64,000 nt of DNA from an uncultured Idiomarina sp. (GCA_946885915.1 CAMPHF010000006.1:1-64000), one strand, 5' to 3'. Positions 34,753 through 44,611 are shown, counted from the first letter of the stretch. Translations and numbers: made by a program. The notes: generated by a model from the letters alone, not told the origin.

Positions 34753-36963
34753 ATGACCACACCAGTTTTAGCTAAACTTCATAAGCAGCGGTTAGCCGTT
34801 CTGATTGCCAGTATTTTGACCACGGGCACGGCGATGGCGCAAACCGAGCCAACTGTAGAGAGCGAAGAACATGATCACACCAATTCCACCGAAGTTATTG
34901 TGGTAACCGCTAGCCCTCTCGATCGAAACCAATTGAACTCAGCTCAGCCAGTGAGCGTGCTAAGTGGTGATGAGCTACGCCAAAAGCAAGCTCACACGCT
35001 AGGTGAAACCTTAGCCACTGAGCCCGGCATCAATAATACCCACTATGCAAACGTTGCAGGTTCGCCCATTATTCGCGGACTTGATGGCCCGAGGGTTAAA
35101 ATAACCCAAAATGGTCTTGATTCCGCCGATGTCTCCCGCGGTAGTCCAGATCACGCCGTCACGACTGAAACGAGTGTGGCACAGCAAGTTGAGATTCTCC
35201 GCGGTCCAGCCACCCTACTCTACGGCAGCGGTGCCATTGGCGGCGTGGTAAACGTGGTCGATCAGCGTATTGCCACCCGGCCACAACTTGGTACCAACGG
35301 TAGCTGGGGAGTAGCCGGGGATAGCGCAGCCGATCGCCGCGAGGCCAATGCCAGCTTGCGTGCAGGTAACGCCTATGGTGATGGCGCAATGATGTTTAGC
35401 GTCGATGGTTTTAGTCGTGACAGCGACGATTACAGCGTGCCGACCTTCACCAACGATGAAGGCGAAACCACCGATGTGGTGGAAAATAGTTGGGTCGAAT
35501 CTATTGGCGGGAATCTTGGCCTCAGCTACGCCGATGAGGATGGCTATTTTGGTGTCTCCTATGGTCAGATCCGCCAAAAATATGGAATTCCCGGTCATGC
35601 ACATGGTCACGAGGACGAGCATGCGGATGAGCCTCACCTTGCTGAAGAGCATGCTGACGAGGAGGAAGCAGGGCCATACGCCGATCTTCGTTCCGGCCGT
35701 TGGCAAGCGCTAGGCGGATGGAATTTAGGCGAAAACGCGGCGATTCGGGAAGTTGAATTAAAGTATGGCTTTACCGATTATGAGCACAGCGAAATTGAAG
35801 ATGGCATGCCCGCCACCACGTTCACCAATGAGCAGCATGAATTGCGCGTCAGCTTACGCCATCAGCCACTCGCCGGTTGGGATGGGGCGTTTGGTTTGCA
35901 TTACTTCAACCAACAACAGGCAGCGATTGGTGAAGAAGCATATACCCCGGCGTCTGATACGGAGCGTACCGGCGCCTTTTGGGTACTCGAGCAAACCTTT
36001 GGTAATACCTCGTGGCAGTTGGGCGCGCGAGTAGAGGATGTGCAAGTAGACACTGACTTCGCCAGCGATAGTTATACGCCCATTTCCGCCTCTATTGGTT
36101 TTGTGCAACAGTTATCAGCAGATTGGCAAGTAAGTGCAAATCTAGCCCACGCCGAGCGCGCACCTAGCGCCGGCGAGCTGTACTCTAACGGTGCCCACTT
36201 TGCTACCCGCACATATGAGTTAGGCTTGGCTTATGAACTTCACTTGGAAGATAACGGCGAATATCACATTGAACTAGGCGGTGACGCACCACGCCTAGAA
36301 AAATCTAACAATTTAGATTTGGGTTTACACTACGAACACGCCGGTGTGCACCTGCAATTTAACCTGTTCTACAACCGCGTGAATGACTTCATCTACGCAG
36401 GCTTCACGGGTATCGATAGTGAACTAATTCACACCGACGAAGCACATGATCACCAGCAAGAACATGCGGATGAAGCTCATGAAGATGAGCACGATCACGG
36501 TGATGAAGCCCTGCCAGTCGTTGCCTACGAGCAACTTGACGTAGATTTATACGGTTATGAGCTTGATTTTGGCTGGGACATTAACGAGCAATGGCAATGG
36601 AACGCGTTTAGCGATTTTACTCGTGCTGATGCGCGTAACGGTACTGATTTACCCCGTACCCCTGGCCAACGCATAGGCACCGATATTCGTTATTTACAGA
36701 ATGGTTGGGATGCAACGCTAGGTGCTATTTATTATGGTGCGCAAAATCGGGTTAGCGTCAACGAAACCTCGACCGCTAGCTACACCCTACTCAATGCCGG
36801 CATAAACTTTTATCCGCAATGGGGTGTTAGTCAGAATCTTGCCATTTACGTCAAAGCTGAAAACTTAACTGATGAGCTAGGATTTGTGCACACCTCCTTC
36901 TTAAAAGAGGATGCACCAGTACGTGGCCGTAACTTCAGCCTGGGTATTAGCGGCAGCTTCTAA
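34753..36963 (+). CDS. znuD: ZnuD-type TonB-dependent zinc receptor
   Basis: An outer-membrane beta-barrel receptor of 736 residues that would import zinc using TonB energy. It has a signal peptide (cut after AMA, residue 29), a His-containing mature start (EEHDHTN), a TonB box and plug domain (residues 46-190, including PIIRGLDGPRVKI), then a barrel ending in Phe. Two His/Asp/Glu-rich loops, residues 282-302 and 560-583, match the zinc-capturing loops of Neisseria ZnuD. Start ATG 34753 has GGAG 8 bases upstream. The tandem Zur boxes before the gene support a zinc role. An intrinsic terminator follows. Confidence 0.92.
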   Translation: MTTPVLAKLHKQRLAVLIASILTTGTAMAQTEPTVESEEHDHTNSTEVIVVTASPLDRNQLNSAQPVSVLSGDELRQKQAHTLGETLATEPGINNTHYANVAGSPIIRGLDGPRVKITQNGLDSADVSRGSPDHAVTTETSVAQQVEILRGPATLLYGSGAIGGVVNVVDQRIATRPQLGTNGSWGVAGDSAADRREANASLRAGNAYGDGAMMFSVDGFSRDSDDYSVPTFTNDEGETTDVVENSWVESIGGNLGLSYADEDGYFGVSYGQIRQKYGIPGHAHGHEDEHADEPHLAEEHADEEEAGPYADLRSGRWQALGGWNLGENAAIREVELKYGFTDYEHSEIEDGMPATTFTNEQHELRVSLRHQPLAGWDGAFGLHYFNQQQAAIGEEAYTPASDTERTGAFWVLEQTFGNTSWQLGARVEDVQVDTDFASDSYTPISASIGFVQQLSADWQVSANLAHAERAPSAGELYSNGAHFATRTYELGLAYELHLEDNGEYHIELGGDAPRLEKSNNLDLGLHYEHAGVHLQFNLFYNRVNDFIYAGFTGIDSELIHTDEAHDHQQEHADEAHEDEHDHGDEALPVVAYEQLDVDLYGYELDFGWDINEQWQWNAFSDFTRADARNGTDLPRTPGQRIGTDIRYLQNGWDATLGAIYYGAQNRVSVNETSTASYTLLNAGINFYPQWGVSQNLAIYVKAENLTDELGFVHTSFLKEDAPVRGRNFSLGISGSF

Positions 36964-37021
36964 GGTAACCGCTGAGCGCAGCTAGTGTGACATTGACCGC
37001 ACAGCCGCCCGCTCTCTTCAG

Positions 37022-37062
37022 ACCTTTGATACACTGTCAGCATAGTGTATCAAAGGTTTTTT
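37022..37062 (+). terminator. Terminator after znuD, running into the next ATG
   Basis: A 14-base-pair perfect stem (37022-37035 with 37044-37057, 8-base loop) followed by TTTTTT (37057-37062) and at once by ATG at 37063. The right arm carries AAAGG, the only ribosome-binding-like sequence at normal distance for that ATG. Confidence 0.88.
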
Positions 37063-39387
37063 ATGGCAATGATGAGTGCAATTGCGCGCGGCTTAAAACA
37101 AGCGAGTTACAGCTTAACTTTACTACTGCTAAGTAGCACCTTGGCTTATGCGACGCCGCCGCTGGCAACACCGCAAACCTGGTTTAGTGCGCAACAACAC
37201 GCCCGCATGTTTAGTCAATTACCCAGCGCCATGCAATTGGATTCGCAACGTCAAGCGGTTTGGTATGTGAAGGCAAACAACGATGGCGTACACGATTTAT
37301 GGGTATACAACGTCGAGCTCCAAACTCACCAAGCGGTGCTTCGCGCCAGTATCTTGGCAACTATTGAGAGTGCCCAACCTAATCTGCTACAACGCCAGTT
37401 AGATCAAGCCGAACGTGAGCGCCAACGCGATAGTCGCCGCGGTATCACCAACTATGATGTGCATCCAAGCCAAGCGCTGGTAATGATAAATTGGCATGGT
37501 CAGCTCTATCTTCATGAGCTGAGCACAGATACCAAGCCCACGGCTTTATTACCGGCGGCGATGAACGCCCGTCACGCTGAATTTTCGCCGCGTGGTAACT
37601 ACATCTCATTTGTCCACAATTACAACCTGTATACGCTTAGACTTGCTGATAAAACGCTCCAGCAGCACACCCAAAGTATTGCCGCACATCAGCAATTTGC
37701 GACCCCTGATTTTATTGCACAAGAAGAGATGGGACGCCAACGGGGTTATTGGTGGTCACCCGATGAACGCTTTATTGCTCTTACCGAAGTTGATGAGCGT
37801 CCAATCCCACCGCTGAACTTAGCCGGTATCACCAGCCTCCAGGGCTTGCAAAATCAACGCTATCCACGCGCCGGGCAAGCCAACGCTAAGGTAAAACTGG
37901 GCATTCTAAGGCTGGCTGAGCAACAGCTTGATTGGTTCGATCTCGATCGGCTAGGTGATGGTTATTTAGCCCGCGTCAACTGGTTACCCGATAGTGAACG
38001 GCTTAGTTATCAATGGCAAAGCCGCGACCAGCAAAGTTTACAGTTGTGGTTGGCACCAGTAACTGAGCGCACGAAGGACGACAGTTTTACGCCACTCGCA
38101 GCGGTGAAACATCGTCAGTTATTAGAGGAAACCAGCACCAGCTGGGTCGACTTACACGATAACTTAAGGTTCTTGGATGACCACCGCCACTTCATTTGGA
38201 CTTCAACCCGCAGTGGTTATTCACATATTTATTTGTATCGAACCGATGGCAGCTTGATTAGACAATTATCGGCCGGCGATTGGCAAGTCGACCGAGTCGT
38301 TCATGTAGACGAAGCGAGCGGCGTTGTTTATTACACCGCCCGCGAACAAGGGCCGCTAGAGCGACACCTGTATCGAACCAGCTTGACGACTAGCTCGCCC
38401 ACTCAACCGACCCGATTGAGCGGTTCTTCGGGCGTGCATGAAGTGCAGTTCGCCAGCGATGGACGCTTCTACTTGAATCAGTTCTCCAGCCCCCGCCAGC
38501 CCCCACAACTGAGCCTTCATGGCCCAACCGGCCAGCGTATTGCCTGGTTGCATGAGGCCCCCGCGAGCGAGCACCCTTGGATGGCGCAGGGCTATCAGTG
38601 GCAGCCGCCCGAGTTTGGCACCATCACCACGGCTGAGGGAATTAGCCTGTCCTATCAGCTTATTAAACCGGCTAACTTTACCCCAGACCAACGCTACCCA
38701 GCGCTCGTCATTGCCTACGGGGGTCCAAGCGCGCAGCGCGTCTGGCAGGCTTGGAGCGCCTTTGAAGACCAATATTGGGCGCAACGCGGTTACCTCGTAT
38801 TGCGCGTCGATGGTCGTGGTGCTGGCGGTCGGGGCATCACTGGCAGTCGCGCATTATTTCATCGACTCGGTACCCGCGAAGTAGAAGATCAACTCGCCGC
38901 GGTCGATTGGCTTGCACAGCAGCGCTATGTCGATGCCAACCGCATAGGCATGTACGGCCATAGTTATGGTGGCTATCTTAGCCTACTCGCTAGTTTGCGG
39001 CCTGAGCACGGCCTCGCAGCCATTGCAGCTGGCTCACCGGTCACGGATTGGCAACTATATGATACGCATTATACTGAGCGTTATCTCGGTAGCCCTGCAG
39101 CCGAGCGCATGCTATACCAGCGCAGTAGCGTGTTACAGCAACTCGCTAAGCGTCCCCTATCGGAACCTCTTGCTGCACCATTATTGGTCTATCACGGACT
39201 TGCCGATGACAACGTCCACTTTTTGCACACCAGCAAACTTGTTAGTTTATTGCAGCAACGCCAACAATCATTTGAGTTAATGGTGTATCCGCAACAAGGG
39301 CATTTATTTACTGGCACCGATGCCAACGCCCATCGTATGCAACTCCTAACCGACTTTTTTGCGCGCCACCTGCAAAACCTCAACTAG
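37063..39387 (+). CDS. Dipeptidyl peptidase IV-type S9 peptidase
   Basis: A 774-residue secreted serine peptidase that likely removes Xaa-Pro dipeptides from peptide N-termini. It has a signal peptide (cut near LAYA), a DPP-IV N-terminal beta-propeller with the double-Glu-type motif in DFIAQEEMGRQRGYWWSPDE, and a C-terminal alpha/beta-hydrolase with nucleophile Ser in MYGHSYGGYLSLLA, Asp in YHGLADDNVHF and His in PQQGHLFTG. The start is ATG 37063, 6 bases after AAAGG, but this sits in a terminator hairpin; ATGs at 37069 and 37072 are alternatives. It is co-directional with znuD upstream and the thioesterase downstream. Confidence 0.93.
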   Translation: MAMMSAIARGLKQASYSLTLLLLSSTLAYATPPLATPQTWFSAQQHARMFSQLPSAMQLDSQRQAVWYVKANNDGVHDLWVYNVELQTHQAVLRASILATIESAQPNLLQRQLDQAERERQRDSRRGITNYDVHPSQALVMINWHGQLYLHELSTDTKPTALLPAAMNARHAEFSPRGNYISFVHNYNLYTLRLADKTLQQHTQSIAAHQQFATPDFIAQEEMGRQRGYWWSPDERFIALTEVDERPIPPLNLAGITSLQGLQNQRYPRAGQANAKVKLGILRLAEQQLDWFDLDRLGDGYLARVNWLPDSERLSYQWQSRDQQSLQLWLAPVTERTKDDSFTPLAAVKHRQLLEETSTSWVDLHDNLRFLDDHRHFIWTSTRSGYSHIYLYRTDGSLIRQLSAGDWQVDRVVHVDEASGVVYYTAREQGPLERHLYRTSLTTSSPTQPTRLSGSSGVHEVQFASDGRFYLNQFSSPRQPPQLSLHGPTGQRIAWLHEAPASEHPWMAQGYQWQPPEFGTITTAEGISLSYQLIKPANFTPDQRYPALVIAYGGPSAQRVWQAWSAFEDQYWAQRGYLVLRVDGRGAGGRGITGSRALFHRLGTREVEDQLAAVDWLAQQRYVDANRIGMYGHSYGGYLSLLASLRPEHGLAAIAAGSPVTDWQLYDTHYTERYLGSPAAERMLYQRSSVLQQLAKRPLSEPLAAPLLVYHGLADDNVHFLHTSKLVSLLQQRQQSFELMVYPQQGHLFTGTDANAHRMQLLTDFFARHLQNLN

Positions 39388-39399
39388 CTGCATATAACG

Positions 39400-39408
39400 T
39401 GCTATGAT
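39400..39408 (+). promoter_or_regulatory. Possible extended -10 promoter of the thioesterase gene
   Basis: TGCTATGAT, an extended -10 element (TGn plus TATGAT), 30 bases before the start codon at 39439. The -35 region (TCAACT) is poor, which an extended -10 can compensate. Confidence 0.3.
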
Positions 39409-39438
39409 CGTCGCTTAGATTACTGCTTGGAGGCACTT

Positions 39439-39837
39439 ATGCGGTTTTTATCACGGCGCTTGGTCATGCCCAATGACTTAAATTTTGCAGGTTCGTTGTT
39501 TGGTGGCCGAATTCTCGAATGGATCGATGAGGAAGCCTATATATTTGCCGCTTGCCAACTGGATGCACGTAGCTTAGTGACCAAACACATCGGTGCAATT
39601 AGTTTCGAAACTTCGGCTTATCAGGGCGATGTGGTGGAGTTTGGGTTGGGGGTGAAAGCTGTAGGTCGCACCTCACTCACCGTCACCTGTGTGGTGCGTA
39701 ATAAGCAAACGAAGCAAAATATTTGTGTGGCGGAAGAAGTGGTATTTGTTCACATTGATCCAGAAACACGCACCCCACTACCGCACTTAAAAACCTTAGC
39801 TGAGCTCGAGACGATTAAGTTCGACACCCCAAGTTAA
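39439..39837 (+). CDS. Hot-dog acyl-CoA thioesterase
   Basis: A 133-residue single hot-dog-fold protein of the YciA / acyl-CoA hydrolase type, which hydrolyses acyl-CoA to free acid. Conserved features are MPNDLNFAGSLFGGRILEWIDEEA (helix and catalytic Asp region), the VTKHIGAISFETSAYQGD strand pair and a C-terminal VAEEVVFVHID. GGAGG lies 5-6 bases before ATG 39439, which fixes the start. The GRILEWIDEEAYIFA helix is also close to that of related thioesterases of unknown substrate. It is followed by a 15-base-pair hairpin. Confidence 0.87.
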   Translation: MRFLSRRLVMPNDLNFAGSLFGGRILEWIDEEAYIFAACQLDARSLVTKHIGAISFETSAYQGDVVEFGLGVKAVGRTSLTVTCVVRNKQTKQNICVAEEVVFVHIDPETRTPLPHLKTLAELETIKFDTPS

Positions 39838-39853
39838 GTTGATCATAAATAAA

Positions 39854-39887
39854 ACCATAAACGGGAGCCTAAGCTCCCGTTTATGGT
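39854..39887. terminator. Hairpin between thioesterase and MBL-fold genes
   Basis: ACCATAAACGGGAGC paired with GCTCCCGTTTATGGT (15 base pairs, CTAA loop) between two convergent genes. T-runs are short, so it may be a weak terminator for either side, but position and stem strength support the call. Confidence 0.75.
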
Positions 39888-39903
39888 GAATCATGGGCGA
39901 CGG

Positions 39904-40791
39904 TCAAGCCGCACCGCTGTCACGATACAATGTTTCAATCCAACGTTTTTCAGTAATAAAGTTCCAACTCCAGGCATCCCATTGCGCTGACAATCCGCGC
40001 TCAATCGCTTGGGCTTCGGTTAAGCCTTCCGCTTGCATGGCTCGTACTTCTTCGCGGGTCGCTTCAATCATGTCAGCCAAGCGCAACCAGTCAGCTTTAT
40101 CCGACAAAGGCCCATGTCCCGGAATAATTTTATCGTCATCATCCAGAGCACTCGCAGCAGCTCGCACGTTATCGATGTAGCCTTGCACAGTGCCGCCAGC
40201 GTTCAGATCAATAAATGGAAACCGATCAACAAAAAACAAATCACCGGCATGAATGACATCGCCTGATGGGAACCAAGTGATCACATCGCCGTCGGTGTGC
40301 CCATCTGGATAGTACGTAAAGCGCACATCACCGGCGGCAGTTGGCAGTGCCAAACTATCGCTGAAGGTGAGCTGGGGCAAACCGCTGCGCTCAAAATCTT
40401 GATTAGCAGCCAAGCGGCGATACACGTTTTGATGTGCAATGACTTGCACGCCACGAGCAGCGAACGCGGCATTGCCGGCTACGTGGTCACCATGAAAATG
40501 TGAATTAACTAAGGTTTTTACTGGTACATCAGTTAGTTCGGCAATAGCCGCGACAATTTTATCGCTTAATTCAGCATATTGCGCATCAACCATTAAGGTA
40601 CCTTGCGCGTCAACATAAACACCAATATTACCGCCAGCACCGGTCAGCATATAGGTATTGGCCGCAACTTCGGTTGCAGTAATTTCAACATCAGCAAAAC
40701 GGTTCTGAGCTTGTACAGTGGTAGTCGTCAGTGCGGCTGTCGCCAGCATGGCAACGCCGAGCGATACCGATAATTTTGATAACGAATACAT
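39904..40791 (-). CDS. Periplasmic MBL-fold metallohydrolase
   Basis: A 295-residue metallo-beta-lactamase-fold enzyme with a signal peptide (cut near VQAQ). Metal ligands are visible: NSHFHGDHVAGN (HxHxDH), His of DGHTDGDVI, Asp of HAGDLFF and His of IPGHGPL. It resembles the periplasmic MBL hydrolases of the SoxH/quinoprotein-relay type and subclass B-like proteins, but the substrate cannot be read from sequence; a beta-lactamase role is not supported by any specific motif. GAGG precedes the ATG. A terminator lies just upstream, so it has its own promoter. Confidence 0.87.
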   Translation of the reverse strand: MYSLSKLSVSLGVAMLATAALTTTTVQAQNRFADVEITATEVAANTYMLTGAGGNIGVYVDAQGTLMVDAQYAELSDKIVAAIAELTDVPVKTLVNSHFHGDHVAGNAAFAARGVQVIAHQNVYRRLAANQDFERSGLPQLTFSDSLALPTAAGDVRFTYYPDGHTDGDVITWFPSGDVIHAGDLFFVDRFPFIDLNAGGTVQGYIDNVRAAASALDDDDKIIPGHGPLSDKADWLRLADMIEATREEVRAMQAEGLTEAQAIERGLSAQWDAWSWNFITEKRWIETLYRDSGAA

Positions 40792-40809
40792 GAAAAATCC
40801 TCAATGAAT

Positions 40810-40839
40810 AAAAAAGGCGCACTAATAATAGTGCGCCTT
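40810..40839 (-). terminator. Terminator after the M17 aminopeptidase
   Basis: AAGGCGCACTA paired with TAGTGCGCCTT (11 base pairs, 4-base loop) followed by TTTTTT on the minus strand, 80 bases after the aminopeptidase stop and 19 bases before the MBL-fold gene. Confidence 0.9.
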
Positions 40840-40918
40840 AGCTAATTTGGATGACTGCGTGGACGAATAACTTTAGTGTTTATGCCCGCCGTTTGTGCCA
40901 GTCATTTATACTCATCAT

Positions 40919-42460
40919 TTATGCTAGTAAGTAACGAGTGGCAAAACACAGTACCGGCGCAGCGGTTGGCTTGCCATGCTGCCAATCACCACCTTCAACA
41001 CCACTTCCAGCAATATCAACATGCACATAGGGCAGTGGCTTCTCGCTTTGACTACCATGCGCTTCTAACCCGCTGGCAATATTCAAAAAAGCCGCGGGGA
41101 ACTGATGGCCGCGTTGGGTTGTTGCCGAAGGCCCATTGTTGCTGGATAACAATTCATCCGCGCGTGTACGTGGCTTGACCATGGTGTAATCTTCTCGCCG
41201 CAACCAAGAAATTTCAGTCATATCACCACTTTGTTCGCCCGCCTCAAATAGCTGCTCGGCTACTTGCGCATGGCGTGCAGGACCATTTGGCACTAACGCC
41301 GTGTAAGGTCCTTTCGCCAAGGCTGCGTGTCCGGTTAGCGTGGCAACACTAAAAAACGTCGGTTGTGGCCATTGTTTTTGCAGGCTTTGTTCACGTAAAT
41401 GCGACAGCAAGTCGGCGAGCACTAGCCGCCCTTCAGCATCGGTATTACCAATTCTGACTCGAACCCCTGCATGTGCGGTAATGATCTCATCTGCGACGAA
41501 AGCTTCGGCGCCAATGCTATTGCGAACGGCACCAATCTCAGCCACCACACTTAACTGCTCAGGCTGCAATTGCGCAACGGTTTTCATGAAACCAGCGACC
41601 GCAGCAGCACCACCTTTATCACGACTCATACCCGCCATGTGACCACCAGTTTTCACATCGGCACCACCAGTGTCATAGACAATCCCTTTCCCCGCAAAGA
41701 GTAAGGTTTGCTTCGCATCGGGGGCCTGATACTCCAACCGGATCACGCATGGCCGATGGCGCTCAACCTGAATGGATGCTCGCGCTACTGCATGCAACAA
41801 CGGATATTCGTGCTGTAACTGTTGAACATCATCAAGCACTGTGACTTTCACCGGGGTATTCGCGAACACTTGCTTGCAATACTCGGCAAATTTACGCGGT
41901 GCCATTCGCTCCGGTTCGGTGCCGGCTAAATCGCGTGCAACACGGCGGCCAGCTTCCGTTGCCTGTAACCACGCTTGACTCTGATCCGCGGCGACCAAGG
42001 CGACTTGAGTGATAGGTTCGAGCACCTTATCACCAACAGCTTCGCGCCCTTCAAGCGGTTGGTGAAGGGCTTGACATAAACCAAAATAGGCGGCTGCTGA
42101 AGCCTGTTGAAACGCCCCATTTGCTGGCATCCCAAACGGAATCAAGACCGGCTTGCGAGCACCAGCATCCCGTGCAATGAGCGCCGCCTGACCCGCCGCA
42201 TCGTAATAGCAGCGCACATCATCGGTATCATGCATGAGTTCACCGGTTGGTGCGTACACGAGCCGGCCGCCGGCCACATCAGTGCTGATCAACAGTGCTT
42301 GCTTACCTATCCGCTGATCAACCTGGCGTGCTTGCGCAATAGCTTCGGCAAATTCGGTTGGCACCTCATCTGTATCAGGGCCGACTAACAATACGGCATC
42401 AAAATCTCCCGCAAGGGCAGCATGAATGTCATCTAAAACGGTGACGTTTGGCGTGGCCAT
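40919..42460 (-). CDS. M17 leucyl aminopeptidase family protein
   Basis: A 513-residue cytoplasmic aminopeptidase with two metals. The core is divergent from PepA but keeps the ligands and catalytic residues: Lys and Asp in GKGIVYDTGG, Lys in ADVKTGGHM, Asp in SRDKGGAA, and NTDAEGRLVLAD. The N-terminal 190 residues are a divergent macro-like domain. It follows cysS by 32 bases on the same strand, so the two may be co-transcribed, and it ends at a strong terminator. It would complete breakdown of peptides imported by the cell. Confidence 0.9.
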   Translation of the reverse strand: MATPNVTVLDDIHAALAGDFDAVLLVGPDTDEVPTEFAEAIAQARQVDQRIGKQALLISTDVAGGRLVYAPTGELMHDTDDVRCYYDAAGQAALIARDAGARKPVLIPFGMPANGAFQQASAAAYFGLCQALHQPLEGREAVGDKVLEPITQVALVAADQSQAWLQATEAGRRVARDLAGTEPERMAPRKFAEYCKQVFANTPVKVTVLDDVQQLQHEYPLLHAVARASIQVERHRPCVIRLEYQAPDAKQTLLFAGKGIVYDTGGADVKTGGHMAGMSRDKGGAAAVAGFMKTVAQLQPEQLSVVAEIGAVRNSIGAEAFVADEIITAHAGVRVRIGNTDAEGRLVLADLLSHLREQSLQKQWPQPTFFSVATLTGHAALAKGPYTALVPNGPARHAQVAEQLFEAGEQSGDMTEISWLRREDYTMVKPRTRADELLSSNNGPSATTQRGHQFPAAFLNIASGLEAHGSQSEKPLPYVHVDIAGSGVEGGDWQHGKPTAAPVLCFATRYLLA

Positions 42461-42492
42461 AAATGAGTACCTCTATTTGGCTTTTGTTGTTG

Positions 42493-43890
42493 CTAGGCGC
42501 GGCGCCAGGTCGTTCCCTGCGGGCCGTCTTCTAACTCTATGCCTAATGCTTTCAATTCATCACGTGCGGCATCTGCCGCCGCCCAGTTCTTACTCGCACG
42601 CGCTTCATTGCGTGCCTTAATTAATGCTTCAATCTTAGCAACATCTGTAGCGCTCGTCGCATGTGCGCCCTGTAAAAACGCTTCGGGAGGCTGCTGTAAA
42701 ATGCCTAATTGGCCACCAAGTTCACGCAGCAACAGCGCCAGCTCGCCGGCCAATGCGGGTGCAAGCGCAACTTGCCGATTAATCTCGCGCGCGATGTCAA
42801 ATAGCACCACTAAGGCCTCGGGCACGTTAAAGTCATCATCCATCGCCTGCCGAAAAGCACTCACAAAGCTTTCCTGCTTAGCGGCACTATCCATCCCAAC
42901 GGTAACAGTTGCAGGCGCAGCACGTAAGGCAGTATATAGTCGTTCTAAAGCGGCACGCGCTTGCTTCAAATTGTCATCGCTGTAGTTCAATTGTGAGCGG
43001 TAATGGCTCGACAACAAAAAGTAGCGCACGGTTTCCGCATCATAACTTTTCAGCACGTCGCGAATGGTGAAGAAATTACCCAGGGATTTGGACATCTTCA
43101 CTTCATCCACTTGTACCATGCCGCTGTGCATCCAAACGTTCACATACGGGCTTTGATTCGCGCAACAACTTTGCGCGATCTCGTTTTCATGGTGAGGAAA
43201 CTGTAAGTCGGAACCGCCCCCATGAATATCGAAATGCGCACCTAGGTGTTCCTTGTTCATCGCTGAACATTCAATGTGCCAGCCAGGGCGACCCGGACCC
43301 CATGGGGAATCCCACGCAGGTTCACCCGGCTTTGCTTGCTTCCACAACACAAAATCGAGCGGATCAGCTTTCCCGGCGGCTACCTCAACTCGAGCTCCAG
43401 CCTGCAACTGATCAAGTTGCTGGCCACTCAGCCGCCCATATTCGGGAAATTCGGACACATCAAACAGCACGTCACCAGAACTCGCCACGTAGGCCGACCC
43501 ATTCGCCACCAAGCGCTCAATCATCGCAATGATTGCTGCCATGTGCCCGGTCACCGTCGGCTCAACATCCGGACGTAATAGGTTCAACGCATCAAAATCG
43601 TCGTGCATGGCTTGGGTGAATTCGGCCGTCACTTGGCTAGGTTCAATCCCGCGTTCTGCCGCACGTTTAATAATTTTGTCGTCAACATCCGTAATATTGC
43701 GCACATATTTCACCGCATAGCCTTGCGCCCGCAGATATCTCACGACTACATCGAAGGCCACATAGGTTCGTGCGTGGCCAATGTGGCAGTAGTCATAAAT
43801 AGTCACCCCGCACACATACAAACCGATCTGGTTTGGTTTTAACGGCCGTAATGGCTCTTTTTGACGAGTGAGGGTATTAAAAATCTGCAT
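42493..43890 (-). CDS. cysS: Cysteinyl-tRNA synthetase
   Basis: A 465-residue class I synthetase that charges tRNA-Cys. The zinc cysteine is in [18 protein letters not shown], which also contains the HIGH motif; the second zinc-site block is [15 protein letters not shown] and KMSKS is [12 protein letters not shown]. The C-terminal anticodon-binding part ends [18 protein letters not shown]. Length matches E. coli CysS (461). It is divergent from ppiB, as in E. coli, across a 197-base gap where I see no clear regulatory site. Confidence 0.97.
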   Translation of the reverse strand: MQIFNTLTRQKEPLRPLKPNQIGLYVCGVTIYDYCHIGHARTYVAFDVVVRYLRAQGYAVKYVRNITDVDDKIIKRAAERGIEPSQVTAEFTQAMHDDFDALNLLRPDVEPTVTGHMAAIIAMIERLVANGSAYVASSGDVLFDVSEFPEYGRLSGQQLDQLQAGARVEVAAGKADPLDFVLWKQAKPGEPAWDSPWGPGRPGWHIECSAMNKEHLGAHFDIHGGGSDLQFPHHENEIAQSCCANQSPYVNVWMHSGMVQVDEVKMSKSLGNFFTIRDVLKSYDAETVRYFLLSSHYRSQLNYSDDNLKQARAALERLYTALRAAPATVTVGMDSAAKQESFVSAFRQAMDDDFNVPEALVVLFDIAREINRQVALAPALAGELALLLRELGGQLGILQQPPEAFLQGAHATSATDVAKIEALIKARNEARASKNWAAADAARDELKALGIELEDGPQGTTWRRA

Positions 43891-44087
43891 CGCAACAAAT
43901 TCTCCAGACTGCGTAACTTCATAAAGAACTTATCATAGCGAATTCTTGCCCAGCTGTCAGTCAACAAGCGCGCTGTTTGTTGTGATGATTAGCCGTTTCT
44001 GCAGGGCGCTTCCCATGTTAAACTATGCCCCTTAAATGCCGTTTTCGCGGCGCGTTGAAATTCATTTGAATGAGGGTGAGACCACAC

Positions 44088-44588
44088 ATGTTCGTTACAT
44101 TACATACTAATCACGGTGACATTAAGTTGCAGTTAAATGCCGAGAAAGCACCAAAAACTGTCGCTAACTTTATTGAGTATGCTGAAGCTGGTCACTACGA
44201 TGGCACCCTGTTTCACCGCGTGATCCCAAACTTTATGATCCAAGGTGGCGGCATGACCGCAGGTTTGGCACCTAAGCCAACCAATGCGCCGATTGAAAAT
44301 GAAGCGGACAATGGCTTGGTCAACACTAAGGGCTCCGTTGCTATGGCCCGCACCAATGATCCACATTCAGCTACCTGTCAGTTCTTTATCAACGTCGCTG
44401 ATAACGACTTCCTCAACTTTCGCGCAGCCACTCCTTCAGGCTACGGCTATTGCGTGTTTGGCGAAGTGGTCGACGGCCTTGATATCGTCGAAGCTATTCG
44501 CAAAGTTAAAACCACCAGCCAATTCCCACACGACGACGTGCCAGTGGAAGACGTGGTGATAGAACGCACCACGGTGAGTGCCGAGTAG
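44088..44588 (+). CDS. ppiB: Cytoplasmic peptidyl-prolyl cis-trans isomerase (cyclophilin) PpiB
   Basis: A 166-residue cyclophilin that speeds proline isomerisation during folding. Conserved blocks are [14 protein letters not shown] (catalytic Arg and Phe), [21 protein letters not shown] and [15 protein letters not shown]. No signal peptide, so it is the cytoplasmic PpiB type (164 residues in E. coli). ATG 44088 gives the family start; an upstream in-frame codon at 44070 adds six unmatched residues. The ppiB-lpxH order downstream of cysS is the enterobacterial arrangement. Confidence 0.96.
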   Translation: MFVTLHTNHGDIKLQLNAEKAPKTVANFIEYAEAGHYDGTLFHRVIPNFMIQGGGMTAGLAPKPTNAPIENEADNGLVNTKGSVAMARTNDPHSATCQFFINVADNDFLNFRAATPSGYGYCVFGEVVDGLDIVEAIRKVKTTSQFPHDDVPVEDVVIERTTVSAE

Positions 44589-44611
44589 TTGGTATAAAGC
44601 CGTCTACCTTC

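Noticed and set aside
35215..35706. A 163-residue open frame antisense to the zinc receptor
   Set aside because: It is a mirror of the receptor coding sequence with no motifs or start signals of its own.
39904..40791. A beta-lactamase resistance gene
   Set aside because: The fold and metal ligands are general to MBL hydrolases; no feature specific to beta-lactamases was seen.
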